A stretch of 64,000 nucleotides of DNA from Anaeramoeba ignava (lineage: Eukaryota; Metamonada; Anaeramoebidae). The translations under genes were made by a program, and so were the position numbers. The stretch's first letter is position 1. The number at the start of each line of letters is the position of its first letter. The notes below the pieces were generated by a model. It made no database searches. It worked only from the letters and a program-made list of their open reading frames with translations, and had not been told where the DNA came from. Of the stretch, positions 1 to 11,672 are shown one piece after another. The DNA lies in NCBI GenBank assembly GCA_028826165.1, contig JAPDFW010000070.1, positions 1,178,501-1,242,500 of the forward strand, read 5' to 3'.

Positions 1-269
1 ATAGTTTTCACGATTTGAAAAAATAAATCAGGTTCAACGGCTGCTGCATGTTGCCACAGACTCAGAAACTGTTGGGAATCCTGTTCACGATCTTCTTCTT
101 TTGCTTTTCGACTCTGAAAAATTTCTTGTGGAAGAACTAAATCACAAATATAGAAAAAATTCGGTTTTTCTATTATTTCTTCAGAGAATATTAGTTTCTT
201 TGTTGATATATTTTTCCGATTTCTTTTGGTTTTGTTTTCCAGATTTGGTTTGCTTCTTTTTTTATTCAT
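1..269 (-). CDS. Partial gene of unknown function (5' end, runs off left edge)
   Basis: An open frame starts at an ATG at 269 and stays open for about 89 codons to the window edge with no stop, so only the N-terminus is present. The first 30 residues are very basic (MNKKRSKPNLENKTKRNRKN), followed by a mixed, moderately hydrophobic stretch with FFYICDLVLP and QQFLSLWQHAAAV. Composition is normal coding, richer in G+C than the flanking desert, which supports a real exon. I do not recognise the family. The forward-strand frame at 101-307 overlaps it and is an F/L-rich shadow. Confidence 0.55.
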   Translation of the reverse strand, partial: MNKKRSKPNLENKTKRNRKNISTKKLIFSEEIIEKPNFFYICDLVLPQEIFQSRKAKEEDREQDSQQFLSLWQHAAAVEPDLFFQIVKT

Positions 270-339
270 TGAAGAAGGAAAGAAAAAATGATTTCGAAAA
301 TTTTTAATAAAAAAATTTTTTTTACTTTTCAAAATTAAA

Positions 340-2860
340 ATCAATTTTAAAAAAAGAAATTAAATAATATTCCCAAATAATTTATTATTTAAACTTATTA
401 AATATTTTTATAAATATTTAATTAATTTTCAAATTCCACTTTTTTTTTAATCAATATATTTTAATAAATAAATTTATATTTAATTTTAAAAATAAAATAA
501 ATTAATTTAAAAAAAGAAATTAAATAATATTTCCAAATAATTTATTATTTAAACTTATTAAATATTTTAATAAATATTTAATTAATTTTCAAATTCCACT
601 TTTTTTTTAATCAATATATTTTAATAAATAAATTTATATTTAATTTTAAAAATAAAATAAATTAAATTTAAAAAAAGAAATTAAATAATATTTCCAAATA
701 ATTTATTATTTAAACTTATTAAATATTTTTATAAATATTTAATTAATTTTCAAATTCCACTTTTTTTTTAATCAATATATTTTAATAAATAAATTAATAT
801 TTAATTTTAAAAATAAAATAAATTAATTTTAAAAAGAAATTAAATAATATTTCCAAATAATTTATTATTTAAACTTATTAAATATTTTTATAAATATTCA
901 ATTAATTTTTAAATTCCACTTTTTAATCAATATATTTTAATAAATAAATTAATATTTAATTTTGAAAATAAAATAAATTAATTTAAAAAGAAATTAAATA
1001 ATATTTCCAAATAATTTATTATTTGAACTTATTAAATATTTTTATAAATATTCAATTAATTTTCAAATTCCACTTTTTTTTAATCAATATATTTTAATAA
1101 ATAAATTAATATTTAATTTTAAAAATAAAATAAATTAATTTTAAAAAGAAATTAAATAATATTCTCAAATAATTTATTATTTAAACTTATTAAATATTTT
1201 TATAAATATTAAATTAATTTTCAAATTCCACTTTTTAATCAATATATTTTAATAAATAAATTAATATTTAATTTTAAAAATAAAATAAATTAAATTTAAA
1301 AAGAAATTAAATAATATTTCCAAATAATTTATTATTTAAACTTATTAAATATTTTTATAAATATTCAATTAATTTTTAAATTCCACTTTTTTTTAATCAA
1401 TATATTTTAATAAATAAATTAATATTTAATTTTAAAAAGAAAATAAATTAATTTTAAAAAGAAATTAAATAATATTCCCAAATAATTTATTATTTAAACT
1501 TATTAAATATTTTTATAAATATTAAATTAATTTTCAAATTCCACTTTTTAATCAATATATTTTAATAAATAAATTTATATTTAATTTTAAAAAAATAAAA
1601 TAAATTAATTTTAAAAAGAAATTAAATAATATTTCCAAATAATTTATTATTTAAACTTATTCAATATTTTTATAAATATTTAATTAATTTTTAAATTCCA
1701 CTTTTTAATCAATATATTTTAATAAATAAATTTATATTTAATTTTAAAAATAAAATAAATTAATATTCTCAAATAATTTATTATTTAAACTTATTAAATA
1801 TTTTTATAAATATTTAATTAATTTTTAAATTCCACTTTTTTTGAATCAATATATTTTAATAAATAAATTTATATTTAATTTTAAAAATAAAATAAATTAA
1901 TTTTAAAAAGAAATTAAATAATATTTCCAAATAATTTATTATTTAAACTTATTAAATATTTTTATAAATATTTAATTAATTTTTAAATTCCACTTTTTAA
2001 TCAATATATTTTAATAAATAAATTTATATTTAATTTTAAAAATAAAATAAATCAATTTTAAAAAGAAATTAAATAATATTTCCAAATAATTTATTATTTA
2101 AACTTATTAAATATTTTTGTAAATATTTAATTAATTTTCAAATTCCACTTTTTAATCAATATATTTTAATAAATAAATTAATATTTAATTTTAAAATAAA
2201 TTAATTTAATTTAAAAATAAAATTAAATAATATTTCCAAATAATTTATTATTTAAACTTATTAAATATTTTTATAAATATTTAATTAATTTTTAAATTCC
2301 ACTTTTTTTTAATCAATATATTTTTAATAAATAAATTAATATTTAATTTTAAAAATAAAATAAATTAAATTTAAAAAAAGAAATTAAATAATATTTCCAA
2401 ATAATTTATTATTTAAACTTATTAAATATTTTTATAAATATTAAATTAATTTTCAAATTCCACTTTTTAATCAATATATTTTAATAAATAAATTTATATT
2501 TAATTTTAAAAATAAAATAAAATCAATTTTAAAAAGAAATTAAATAATATTCTCAAATAATTTATTATTTAAACTTATTAAATATTTTTATAAATATTCA
2601 ATTAATTTTCAAATTCCACTTTTTTTTTAATCAATATATTTTAATAAATAAATTAATATTTAATTTTAAAAATAAAATAAATCAATTTTAAAAAAAATAA
2701 ATTAAATAATATTCTCAAATAATTTATTATTTAAACTTATTAAATATTTTTATAAATATTTAATTAATTTTCAAATTCCACTTTTTTTTTAATCAATATA
2801 TTTTGATAAATAAATTTATATTTAATTTTAAAAATAAAATAAATCAATTTTAAAAAAAGA
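340..2860. repeat. Satellite 1, ~158-bp tandem unit, about 16 copies
   Basis: Unit starts can be marked by GAAATTAAATAATAT at about 356, 516, 677, 836, 990, 1148, 1303, 1461, 1618, 1910, 2065, 2380 and 2536. Spacings are 154-161 bp, with a few internally deleted copies between. Every unit carries TTTATTATTTAAACTTATT, then CAAATTCCACTTTTT, then AATCAATATATTTTAATAAA. Units differ mainly in A/T run length and point changes. No coding capacity. One isolated unit lies at 7417-7540. Confidence 0.95.
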
Positions 2861-2971
2861 ATACTTGATTGATTTCCTTTTTATTCTTATCAAATCTTTT
2901 TCAAAAGAAAAGAAACGGAAATAAAAAAATAAAAGGAAATAAAGAATGATAAAGAGAAAAAGATGAGAAGC

Positions 2972-5900
2972 TTAGAAATAATTATGGGAAGTTAAATTAG
3001 TTGATTTTCCCAAACTTTGACGAACTTCTTTGAAATTGTTAGTGAGTTCTAAGCGACGGTTTTTATCCTGAACAATTGTATCTAAAGATTGAACAATTTT
3101 GCGATGATTGGAAGCGATATATTCGTGGATAATTGCAAGAGAGATTGTATAAACATCTTTTGGAAGTTGTGATGATTTTGTTTTGTGTTCATCTTCAAAT
3201 TCTGCTGAAAGTGAAATTTTGTCTAGGTATTTGCTCATTGATTCAATGTTTGTTTCAATAAAACTGTTTAAAGAAATCATGTGTTCTTCTTTCTCTCCGA
3301 AAAGATCTCCAGTTGTAAGCTTTTGGAGAACTTGAGAAATTAAGACAAGCATACGAACAATTTCATCTGATAATGGTTCTTGATCCATAATTCCAAACTT
3401 TTATATGAATTTATTTTGATTTTAATTTTAATTTTTAATTTTAATTTTGATTTTAATTTTAATTTTAATTTTTAATTTTAATTTTAATTTTAATTTTAAT
3501 TTTAATTTTAATTTTAATTTTAATTTTAATTTTGATTTTAATTTTAATTTTAATTTTTGGTTTTGATTTTGATTTGGATTTGGATATTAATTTTGATTTT
3601 AATTTTGATTTGGATTTTAATTTTGATTTTAATTTTAATTTTGATTTTATAAATGAATTTTGATTTTGATTTTAATTTTGATTTTTATTTTAATTTTAAT
3701 TTTTATTTTAATTAATTTACTTGATCATAAGCTGTCAAAGCTGGTGTAAAATATCTCAAAATCATGAAACTACCAAGAGATTGGTGAACATAATCAGGGA
3801 ATTTTTGCTCAACAAGACTTCGAGTATAAGAAAGAATACTTCTGAATTGGATTGGAATATTATCGCCACCTCTACAAATAGCATCGAAAATCATTTGTGA
3901 ACCATTGAGAAGATGATATTTGTTGACTGAAATATTCGTTTGAGGAGAATTTGAATCGTCGACACCTTGATTCTTAGCTAGTTGATATATGGGATCATTG
4001 ATTGTATCATGGAGATACTTGATACCCAAGGGAAGATGACAGTATCCTGACCAGAGTTGACTTGGAGTATTTATTCCACGGAAAAGTAAATTGGGATCAG
4101 TTGATGAAGCAACTTCGAGTTGTATAAAGTACTTAAGAAGATTGATTGCCTGACCATTTTGCTCAAAGAGATACAGAATAGCTCGATGAATAGGAGATAC
4201 TGCGTTGTTTTTTGTGTCTGTTAAGATGGCTTGCACAAGTTCTAAGTTCTCAAGAAGAATTTCTTCAAGACTCAAATAAGCATGTCGCATTCCATGAGAT
4301 TTAAGATGTTTGCGATCACTATTTGAAAGGAATATATCTCTTCCAAACATTGTATCAATGTTGAATACGGGAAGTAATTGATTCTTTTCTGAATGATCTG
4401 AATGTTTATATCTCCATACAATAAAAAAGATGACTAAACCAATTACTACAGCACCACCACCTGCACCTCCGATAACAGCTCCTGTTGGAACTCCTGAATT
4501 TGAATCCTCGATTGTAGTAACCTCTACTTCACAAAATTCCCCAGTGTAACCGTAATTGCATGAACATTTTCCTGTCTCGTTATTGCACCCGTACCATTAT
4601 TGCAATCCACGTCTTTGCACAGATCAGGTTCACAATATGGAGGATCATATCCTTGTTCACATAAACATGAGCAATCCATAAACGCAGTACCATGATCATG
4701 ACATCCTGGAAAAGTACCATTACAAACATCAATCTCACAATAATATCCATCCCATGGCACTACACAATCACAATAACCAGCTACACATGTTCCATGTTCC
4801 CCACAATCAAGATATTTACATTTATCATCTTCACAATAAGTTCCATTGTTCTCTGGATTGCATACACAATGATTAGGATCGAAAGCGCATGTTCCATTTC
4901 CTGAACAATTTAAAAGAGAATCTTGACAAATATCAATTCCACAATCCCATCCATCATAACCAATATAACAATCACAAACATTTGTTTGATTGTTACATTC
5001 TCCATGGAAAGAACAATTTACAGGATATCCTCCTTCAACACATGATAATTCTGAACAATTTGGTGGTGCCCATCCTTCATAACAATAACATGTCACATTT
5101 TCTGAGCTACAATTTCCATTCCCACTGCATGTATTTCCAGGATAACCTGGACAATATTCCAAGAATTGAAAGGTTGCGCCAGTATTATACATTATGTCGA
5201 GATTTTTGTGAAATTGAATATATATATTTGCAGTAGTGTTTGGACTAGGTAAAGTTGGCCAACATTGAATTGTTGATGAACTAAGTACTCGTGCCTCAAC
5301 AATATCAAAACCGTAAACGCCTTGAAATCTGCATTTCCATAATATTGCATAATTTGAAGTTGATCCTCCATAATTTCCATTAAGAAGAACAGATCCTGGT
5401 GTGAAAGAAATATTGACTTTTGTGTATGCAGTTCCTGTAGTTGGTGTAACATCTAAAACTGTAGTTTGATATGTGAATCTAATTGAAGTTAAGATACTTT
5501 CTATTCTAAAAATTTGATTTAAAATCAAAAATTAATATCAAAATCAACATCAAAATAAATATAAATATAAATATAAATATTTAAAATATTAATATCAATA
5601 TCAATATAAATATCAAAATCAATATAAATATCAATATTAATATAAATATAAATATATCAATATAAATATAAATATAAATATAAATATCAATATCAATATC
5701 AATATTAATATAAATATCAATATCAATATCAATATCAATATCAATATCAATATCAATATCAATATCAATATCAATATCAATATCAATATCAATATCAATA
5801 TCAATATCAATATCAATATCAATATCAATATCAATATCAATATCAATATCAATATCAATATCAATATCAATATAAATATCAATAATATTAAATATCAATA

Positions 5901-7179
5901 TCAATATAAATCAATATCAATATCAATAATATCAATATCAATATAAATATCAATATCAATATCAATATCAATATCAATATCAATATCAATATCAATATCA
6001 ATATCAATATCAATATAAATATCAATATCAATATCAATATAAATATCAATATAAATATCAATATCCAATATAAATATAAATATAAATATCAATATCAATA
6101 TCAATATAAATATCAATATAAATATCAATATAAATATAAATATAAATATAAAATATATAAATATAAATATAAATATAAATATAAATATAAATATAAATAT
6201 AAATATCAATATCAATATCAATATCAATATCAATATAAATATCAATATAAATATCAATATCAATATAAATATCAATATCAATATCAATATCAATATCAAT
6301 ATCAATATCAATATCAATATCAATATAAATATAAATATAAATATAAATATAAATATAAATATCAATATCAATATCAATATTAATATAAATATCAAAATCA
6401 AAATCAAAATCAATATCAATATCAATATCAATATCAATATCAATATCAATATCAATATCAAAATCAATATCAAAATCAATATCAAAATCAATATAAATAT
6501 CAATATGAATATTAATATAAATATCAATATAAACTTACTTCAGAAAATAATTTCCTCCATGAGTATCATAATATTTAAAAGCACCTCTCCATCCAAAATA
6601 ATCATGATTTATACTTTGAGCATAATAATTTTGAGCAGAAATTGAAGCTAAATTAAAACTCTTTGTAAAACTTGATGAAGAAAAACTTGTTCCATTCATA
6701 ATACTACCAGTAACATCAACATTTTGAAGACCTGAAGATGTTGGATATAAAAGATTCCAATTGATAAATTGATCTTGATACATAGCAGTAGTAGAGAAAT
6801 AAAAACTTATATTCAATCCTGTCATTGATATAGCTGTAGTGAAATTAGGAAAAGATTCACCAGATGTTGGAACATCAAAACCAAATTGACTAAATTTAAG
6901 ATAACGAGTGCAAATAAAATCACTAACTTCTGGATAATAAGGAGATCCACAACCGCCTTGTGCATCTGAATAAGCAGTTTCGCTACCTGTAGTTAACCCT
7001 GTTATGTTGCACCATATACTTGAGTATGTAGAATCTGGTGGTAATGGAGATACTAATTCAGTTTGTATAATTCCTGGTCTTTTAAAGCTTGTATCCCAAT
7101 AGAAATTTATACTGTTAAGTTCGTGTGTTGTTCCAATAAAAACTGCAATTATTAAGAAAAAAATTTTGATTTGTTTCAT
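2972..7179 (-). CDS. Receptor-like protein: signal peptide, IPT/TIG-like domain, EGF repeats, transmembrane helix, cytoplasmic RasGAP
   Basis: Three exons: 7179-6539, 5505-3721, 3397-2972; introns 6538-5506 (donor GTAAGT) and 3720-3398 (GTAAAT). The product is about 950 residues. In order: signal peptide (about 1-20); a Ser/Thr- and N-glycosylation-rich domain; an IPT/TIG-like domain (about 228-320); roughly six Cys-rich EGF-like repeats (about 335-545); a Gly-rich transmembrane helix (GAVVIGLVIFFIVW, about 565); and a RasGAP domain (about 600-870). The RasGAP shows the arginine-finger segment LLFRGINTPS, the LRYFTPA block, and after splicing a third block (MLVLISQVLQKL, then FGEKEEHM). RasGAPs accelerate Ras GTP hydrolysis, so this would couple an extracellular ligand to Ras inactivation. 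One base is missing near 4584-4591 (GTACGGGTGC on the coding strand). Without it the frame stops before the transmembrane helix; restoring one base makes all exon phases agree. It is either a sequencing undercall in the G run or a lesion. Genes with EGF repeats exist in many amoebae, but I know of no such RasGAP fusion. Confidence 0.8.
3398..3720. repeat. Intron of (TTTTAA)n / (TTTTGA)n hexamers
   Basis: The second intron of the RasGAP receptor gene. Nearly the whole 323 nt is TTTTAA with interspersed TTTTGA units. It splits the RasGAP domain between FTPALTAYDQ and FGIMDQEPL, phase 0. Confidence 0.85.
5506..6538. repeat. Intron of (ATATCA)n / (ATATAA)n hexamers
   Basis: The first intron of the RasGAP receptor gene is almost wholly ATATCA hexamers with ATATAA variants (ATATTG/ATATTT on the coding strand), over about 1 kb. 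Long open frames reading IDIDID or ILILIL through it are artefacts of the repeat. Ends are regular: GTAAGT donor and TTTTTAG acceptor. Confidence 0.9.
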
Positions 7180-7653
7180 TTTAATTGAAAAAATTTTAAA
7201 TGAATTTTAAAAAAAAAAAAAGAATTCCAAAAAAAAGAAAATAAAACAAAATAAAAAAAATGATTGTTTTTTTAACTTTTTTTTTTTTACTTTTCCAAAA
7301 GTAAATTTTTTTTTTTTTGATCATTTTTTTTTTAAATAAATTAATAAATAAACAATATTTATAGCACGTGGAAAGTTAAAAAAAAATTAATTTTTTTCTT
7401 TTTTTCTTTTTTTTAATGAATAAATTAATAATTAATTTTGAAAAGAAAATAATTTAATTTTAAAAAAAGAAATTAAATAATATTTCTCAATAATTTACTA
7501 TTTAAACTTATTAAATATTTTTATAAATTTTTAATAATTTTTCTTCTTCTTTTTTTTATTTATTTTTTGAATTAAAAGAAAAAAAACCAAAAAAGTGGAA
7601 TATAAAAAAAGAAGAAAAAAGAAAAGAAATTTGTTGTTTTGTTTTTGGAATAA
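7180..7653. other. Intergenic region with promoter of the RasGAP receptor gene
   Basis: 474 bp between the receptor start and the carboxypeptidase stop, both genes on the minus strand. It holds T/A runs, one GC-containing patch (GCACGTGGAAAG near 7363), a single satellite-1 unit at 7417-7540 and an AAAAAAGTGGAA motif at about 7590. No gene seen. Confidence 0.5.
7417..7540. repeat. Isolated satellite-1 unit
   Basis: Contains AAAAAGAAATTAAATAATATTTC, then a diverged TTTACTATTTAAACTTATT, then AAATATTTTTATAAAT, in the same order and spacing as satellite 1 at 340-2860. It is a single diverged copy about 4.6 kb away, on the other side of the RasGAP receptor gene. Confidence 0.8.
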
Positions 7654-9613
7654 TTAAAAAGGAATATCATTAATAAATTTTTTAATCATATCCAAAGCAA
7701 ATTCTGGTTGATTCATCTATTTTTTGTTTATAAAAATAATTAATAATTAAAATATAAAAATATAAAAATATAAAATATGAAATATAAATTACAGGTCTAA
7801 ATAAATAAATAAATTAATAAATAAATAAATAAGTAAAATAAATAAATTAAATTAATTTACAATAAATGTCCAGCATCAGAAACAAATATTTGCCATAAAT
7901 TCTCATAATTTCTTACTAATCCTGCAAATTTATTATCAACTTCCCATGTAACTGCTGTTGTGTTTTTAAAATTATCAATATATTTCCAATTTAATTGATT
8001 TATCCATTTAAGTGTTCCAACTGTATTAACAATTAAATCAAATTCTCCATTATAAATCAATACTTTGTAATTATTATATAATAATGCTGATACAAAACTT
8101 CGAACACTTTTTGACATATCTTCAAATAAATTTTTCATTACAAGTGAACTATGTCTAATCCAAGTTTTATTAACACCAAGACTTTTTTGAGTTTCAGGTG
8201 AATTAAGGAAATTTGATAAACTTGTGTAATCGTAATCTCCATATTCTCTAATATCATATATGTTAACTCCTCCTGACATATTTGTAATTGTTTCTATTAT
8301 TCCTCTGAAATATTCAGAAGCTTGAAGCCATTCTTGATTTTCGATAAAATTTACACATTGATTTTGTATTTCTTCAATTTCAGATTTTTGATTTGGATCA
8401 ATAAGTCCTGTTGAAACAGAATAATTAGCAAATGTTGTAACTTGATTTATTGGATCAGTCCATCCATCACCTTATTAATTTTTGAAAATTAAAATAAAAA
8501 ATTAAAATTAAAATTAAAATTAAAATTAAAATTAAAATTAATATAAAAATTAAAATTAAAATTAAAATTAAAATTATAAATAAAATTATAAATAAAATTT
8601 AAAATTAATATTAAAATTCAAATTAAAATTAAAATTAAAATTAAAATTAAAATTAAAATTAAAATTAAAATAAAATTTAAAATTAATATTAAAATTAAAA
8701 TTAAAATTAAAATTAAAATTTAAAATTAAAATTAAAATTAAAATTAAAATTAAAATTAAAATTTAAAATCAATATTAAAATTAAAATTTAAAATTAAAAT
8801 TAAAATTAAAATTAAAATTAATATTAAAATTAAAATTAAAAATTAAAATTAAAATTAAAATTAAAATTAAAATTAATATTAAAATTAAAATTAAAATTTA
8901 AATTAAAATTAAAATTAAAATAAAAATTAAAATTAAAATCAATATTAAAAATTTAAATAATAAAATTTACCAATTCCAATTCCTTTTAAATTTAAAATAT
9001 TCCCTTTAGACATAATTTTGTATGCAATAGATGGTGTATATTTTCCTCCATAACTTTCTCCAAATATATATAAATCATTTCCAAAATATTTTGTATATTT
9101 TTGAAAAAAAATAGTTAATCCAATATATAATTCATTCGCCATATCATCTTCATCAACAACATATCCTGCTGAATTATTAACATAACTAAATCCAGTTCCT
9201 GCTGGATTATCAATATAAAGCATATTAAGAAGTTTATTCCAAGAATAAGGATTATTATAAAGTGTTCCATTTGATGAAATTAATACAGGTCCATTTTCCA
9301 TAAACATTCCAACCATTGCAGAATCACCAGGTCCACCTTGAAGCCAAATACCAAATGGATTTTGAAGTGGATTTGATTGAGATGGATGAAAAATATAAAA
9401 TAATGTTGCTCCATAAGTTTTATTAACTTCAATATATCCAGAAAAACATTCATTTCCATTTATTGAAGTTTTTGTTAAATTTTCAATTTGAGATGGATCA
9501 ATATCATTTATTATTATTATTGGATGTGAATAAACTTTATTAATATTTTGATTATTAATTATTAGTAAAAATAAAGTTATTATTATTAATTGTTTAATTG
9601 AAATTATTTTCAT
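7654..9613 (-). CDS. Serine carboxypeptidase (family S10, CPVL/vitellogenic-like)
   Basis: A secreted or lysosomal peptidase that removes C-terminal residues from peptides. Exons: 9613-8971, 8470-7861, 7796-7793 (4 nt) and 7716-7654, encoding 439 residues. A signal peptide (KQLIIITLFLLIINNQ) starts it. The oxyanion segment QGGPGDSAMVG, nucleophile motif FGESYGGKYTP, GIGIGDGWTDP (across intron 1), the Asp region YNGEFDLIVNTVGTLKWI and the His motif GHLLPMNQPEFALDMI give a complete Ser-Asp-His triad. The last motif exists only if the 4-nt exon ACCT is spliced in: exon 2 ends in CAT TTA TT, the micro-exon gives A CCT, and the last exon begins ATG AAT CAA. Skipping it shifts the frame to an immediate stop. 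Length and motif spacing are normal for S10. Neighbouring hexosaminidase and NPC1-like genes suggest an active lysosomal system. Confidence 0.93.
7793..7796 (-). other. 4-nucleotide micro-exon of the carboxypeptidase gene
   Basis: On the coding strand the sequence is TTTAG-ACCT-GTAAT, so a 4-nt exon lies between a good acceptor and a good donor. Flanking introns are 64 nt (7860-7797) and 76 nt (7792-7717). It supplies the last base of a Leu codon and the Pro codon of GHLLPMNQP, the conserved segment around the catalytic His. No other in-frame arrangement of GT-AG sites was found. Confidence 0.8.
8471..8970. repeat. Intron of (AAAATT)n hexamers
   Basis: The first intron of the carboxypeptidase gene (500 nt). 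It is almost entirely AAAATT hexamers on the plus strand, with rare AATATT and ATAAAT variants. It interrupts the codon for Gly in GIGDGWTDP (phase 1). Confidence 0.9.
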
Positions 9614-9941
9614 TTTTAAAATTGAAAGAAAAATGAATAAAATGAAAAATAAAATTTTTGTTTTTTTTTCTCTCTTATTTAAATTTTATTAATTAAAATT
9701 AAAATTAAAATTTGTTTTTTGTTTTTTGTTGTTTCTTAAAAAAAAAAGAAAATGAATTGAATTTTCCAAATTAGATCATTTCTGTAAAGAAAAGATTTTG
9801 AATGAAATGAAATGATTTTGATTAAGATTGAGGATAAATCTGAAAAAGAGAGAATTGAATTAAGAATTGAGTTAAGAATTGAATTAAGAATTGGAAATTG
9901 GAAATTGAATTGAAAATTGAAAAAAAGAAAGGAAAAGTAAT
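9614..9941. other. Intergenic region, carboxypeptidase promoter side
   Basis: 328 bp between two minus-strand genes. It contains a short AAAATT run at about 9688-9712 and, at about 9850-9920, an imperfect repeat of AAGAATTGAATT. No gene or RNA recognised. Confidence 0.4.
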
Positions 9942-11672
9942 TTAAAGAACTCCTTGTTGTAACATAGCTTCTGCAACTTTCAAAAATCCAGCAATATTAG
10001 CTCCAGTCATATAATCTTTAGGATTCTTAGCATAAGTCTTAGCTGCATTGAAACAAGAATCGAAAATATCTCCCATAATCTTCTTAAGTTTAGCATCAAC
10101 TTCTTCTCGAGTCCAAGATAATCTCAAACTGTTTTGACTCATTTCAAGACCTGAAACAGCAACACCTCCAGCATTAACAGCTTTAGCTGGTCCATAAAGA
10201 ACATTGTTTTCAAAGTAAACAGCAATAGCTCCTGGTGTTGATGGCATATTAGCTCCTTCTCCAATAGCTTTAACTCCATTTGCAACAAGTGCTTTGGCAT
10301 CTTCAGTATCAACTTCGTTTTGTGTTGCACATGGCATTGCAATATCAGCTTTGAATCTTCTCCATGGATTTTCTTTTGGGAAGAATTGTGCTTCTTTAGA
10401 GTATTTGGTGTATTCAGAAATTGGTTTTCTTTCTTCATTCTTGATTTTGAAAACATAAGCTAATTTTTCATGAGTAAATCCTTCAGGTTCATAAACACAT
10501 CCACTTGTATCACTAACAGTTAATGGAATAGCTCCAACATGAAGAAGTTTCTCAACACAATATTGAGCAACATTTCCAGCTCCACTAACAAGAACTTTCT
10601 TTCCTTTCATATCCATATCATTGGCAGCTAACATTTTTTCCATGAAATAAACTGCTCCATATCCAGTTGCTTCAGGTCTAATTAATGAACCTCCCCAATT
10701 AGCTCCTTTTCCTGTTAAAACTCCTTCAAATCTGTTAACGATTTTCTTGTACATTCCGAATAAGAATCCAATTTCTCGACCACCAACTCCAATATCTCCA
10801 GCTGGAACATCTGTGTTTGGTCCAATGTGTCTGAATAATTCACTCATGAAGGATTGGCAAAATCTCATAACTTCAAGATCAGATTTTCCTTTTGGTTCGA
10901 AATCAGATCCTCCTTTTCCTCCTCCCATTGGAAGTGTTGTTAAGGCATTTTTGAAGATTTGTTCAAATCCAAGGAATTTGATGATTGAAAGATTAACATT
11001 ATCTCGGAATCTTAATCCTCCTTTGTATGGTCCAATAGCGCTATTGAATTGAACTCTGTATCCTCTGTTAACATGCTCTTTTCCTATTTATTTTAATTTT
11101 AATTTTAATTTATAAATGAATTTTGATTTTAATTTTAATTTATAAATGAATTTTAATTTTAATTTTAATTTATAAATGAATTTTAATTTTAATTTTAATA
11201 TTAATTTTAATTTTAGTTTTAATTTTAATTTTAATTTTAATTTTAATTTTAATTTTAATTTTTAATTTTAATTTTAATTTTAATATTAATTTTAATATTA
11301 ATTTTAATATTAATTTTAATTTTAATTTTAATTTTAATTTTAATTTTAATTTTAATTTTAATTTTAATTTTAATTTTAATTTTAATTTTAATTTTAATTT
11401 TAATTTTAATTTTAATTTTAATTTTAATTTTAATTTTAATTTTAATTTTAATTTTAATTTTAATTTTTACCTTTATCATCAACCCATGCAACTCTGAACA
11501 TAACAACTCTTTCTGGTTCAACAATTCTTTCAAGAATTGGAATGTATTTAGGTTCTTTTTCAAGAAGTGGAATTAATGTTGTGCAAACTTCTTCAACTGC
11601 TTGATAAAATTCTGGTTGATCTGGATCTCTTTTTTTAACTCCTTCAAGAATTCTTTTAACTTCTTCTGCCAT
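9942..11672 (-). CDS. GDH: NADP-type glutamate dehydrogenase (short hexameric class)
   Basis: Interconverts 2-oxoglutarate plus ammonium and glutamate. Two exons: 11672-11471 and 11083-9942, giving 447 residues, the usual length for the small bacterial/fungal/protist hexameric enzyme. Exon 1 ends in [10 protein letters not shown]; exon 2 continues [19 protein letters not shown]. Seen in order: GPYKGGLRF (substrate lysine), [19 protein letters not shown] (catalytic lysine region), [11 protein letters not shown], the Rossmann segment [11 protein letters not shown], and the C-terminal [17 protein letters not shown]. The strand following the Rossmann glycines ends in SDTSG rather than an acidic NAD-type residue, which fits NADP preference. 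Codon composition is richer in G+C than neighbours, as expected for a highly expressed gene. This enzyme class is common in anaerobic protists and often thought to be acquired from bacteria; the intron shows it is nuclear. Confidence 0.96.
11084..11470. repeat. Intron of (TTTTAA)n hexamers
   Basis: The GDH intron (387 nt). It is composed of TTTTAA units with a few TATAAATGAA interruptions. The donor is GTAAAAAT and the acceptor AATAG on the minus strand. Confidence 0.9.

Noticed and set aside
101-307. Forward F/L-rich frame
   Set aside because: Shadow of the minus-strand open frame that runs off the left edge; that strand has better composition and an ATG at 269.
340-2860. CRISPR-like regularly spaced repeat
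   Set aside because: Units are contiguous with no unique spacers, and the genome is eukaryotic; it is a satellite.
5581-6527. Long minus-strand frames reading IDIDID and ILILIL
   Set aside because: They are translations of ATATCA hexamers inside the RasGAP receptor intron; no other coding signal.
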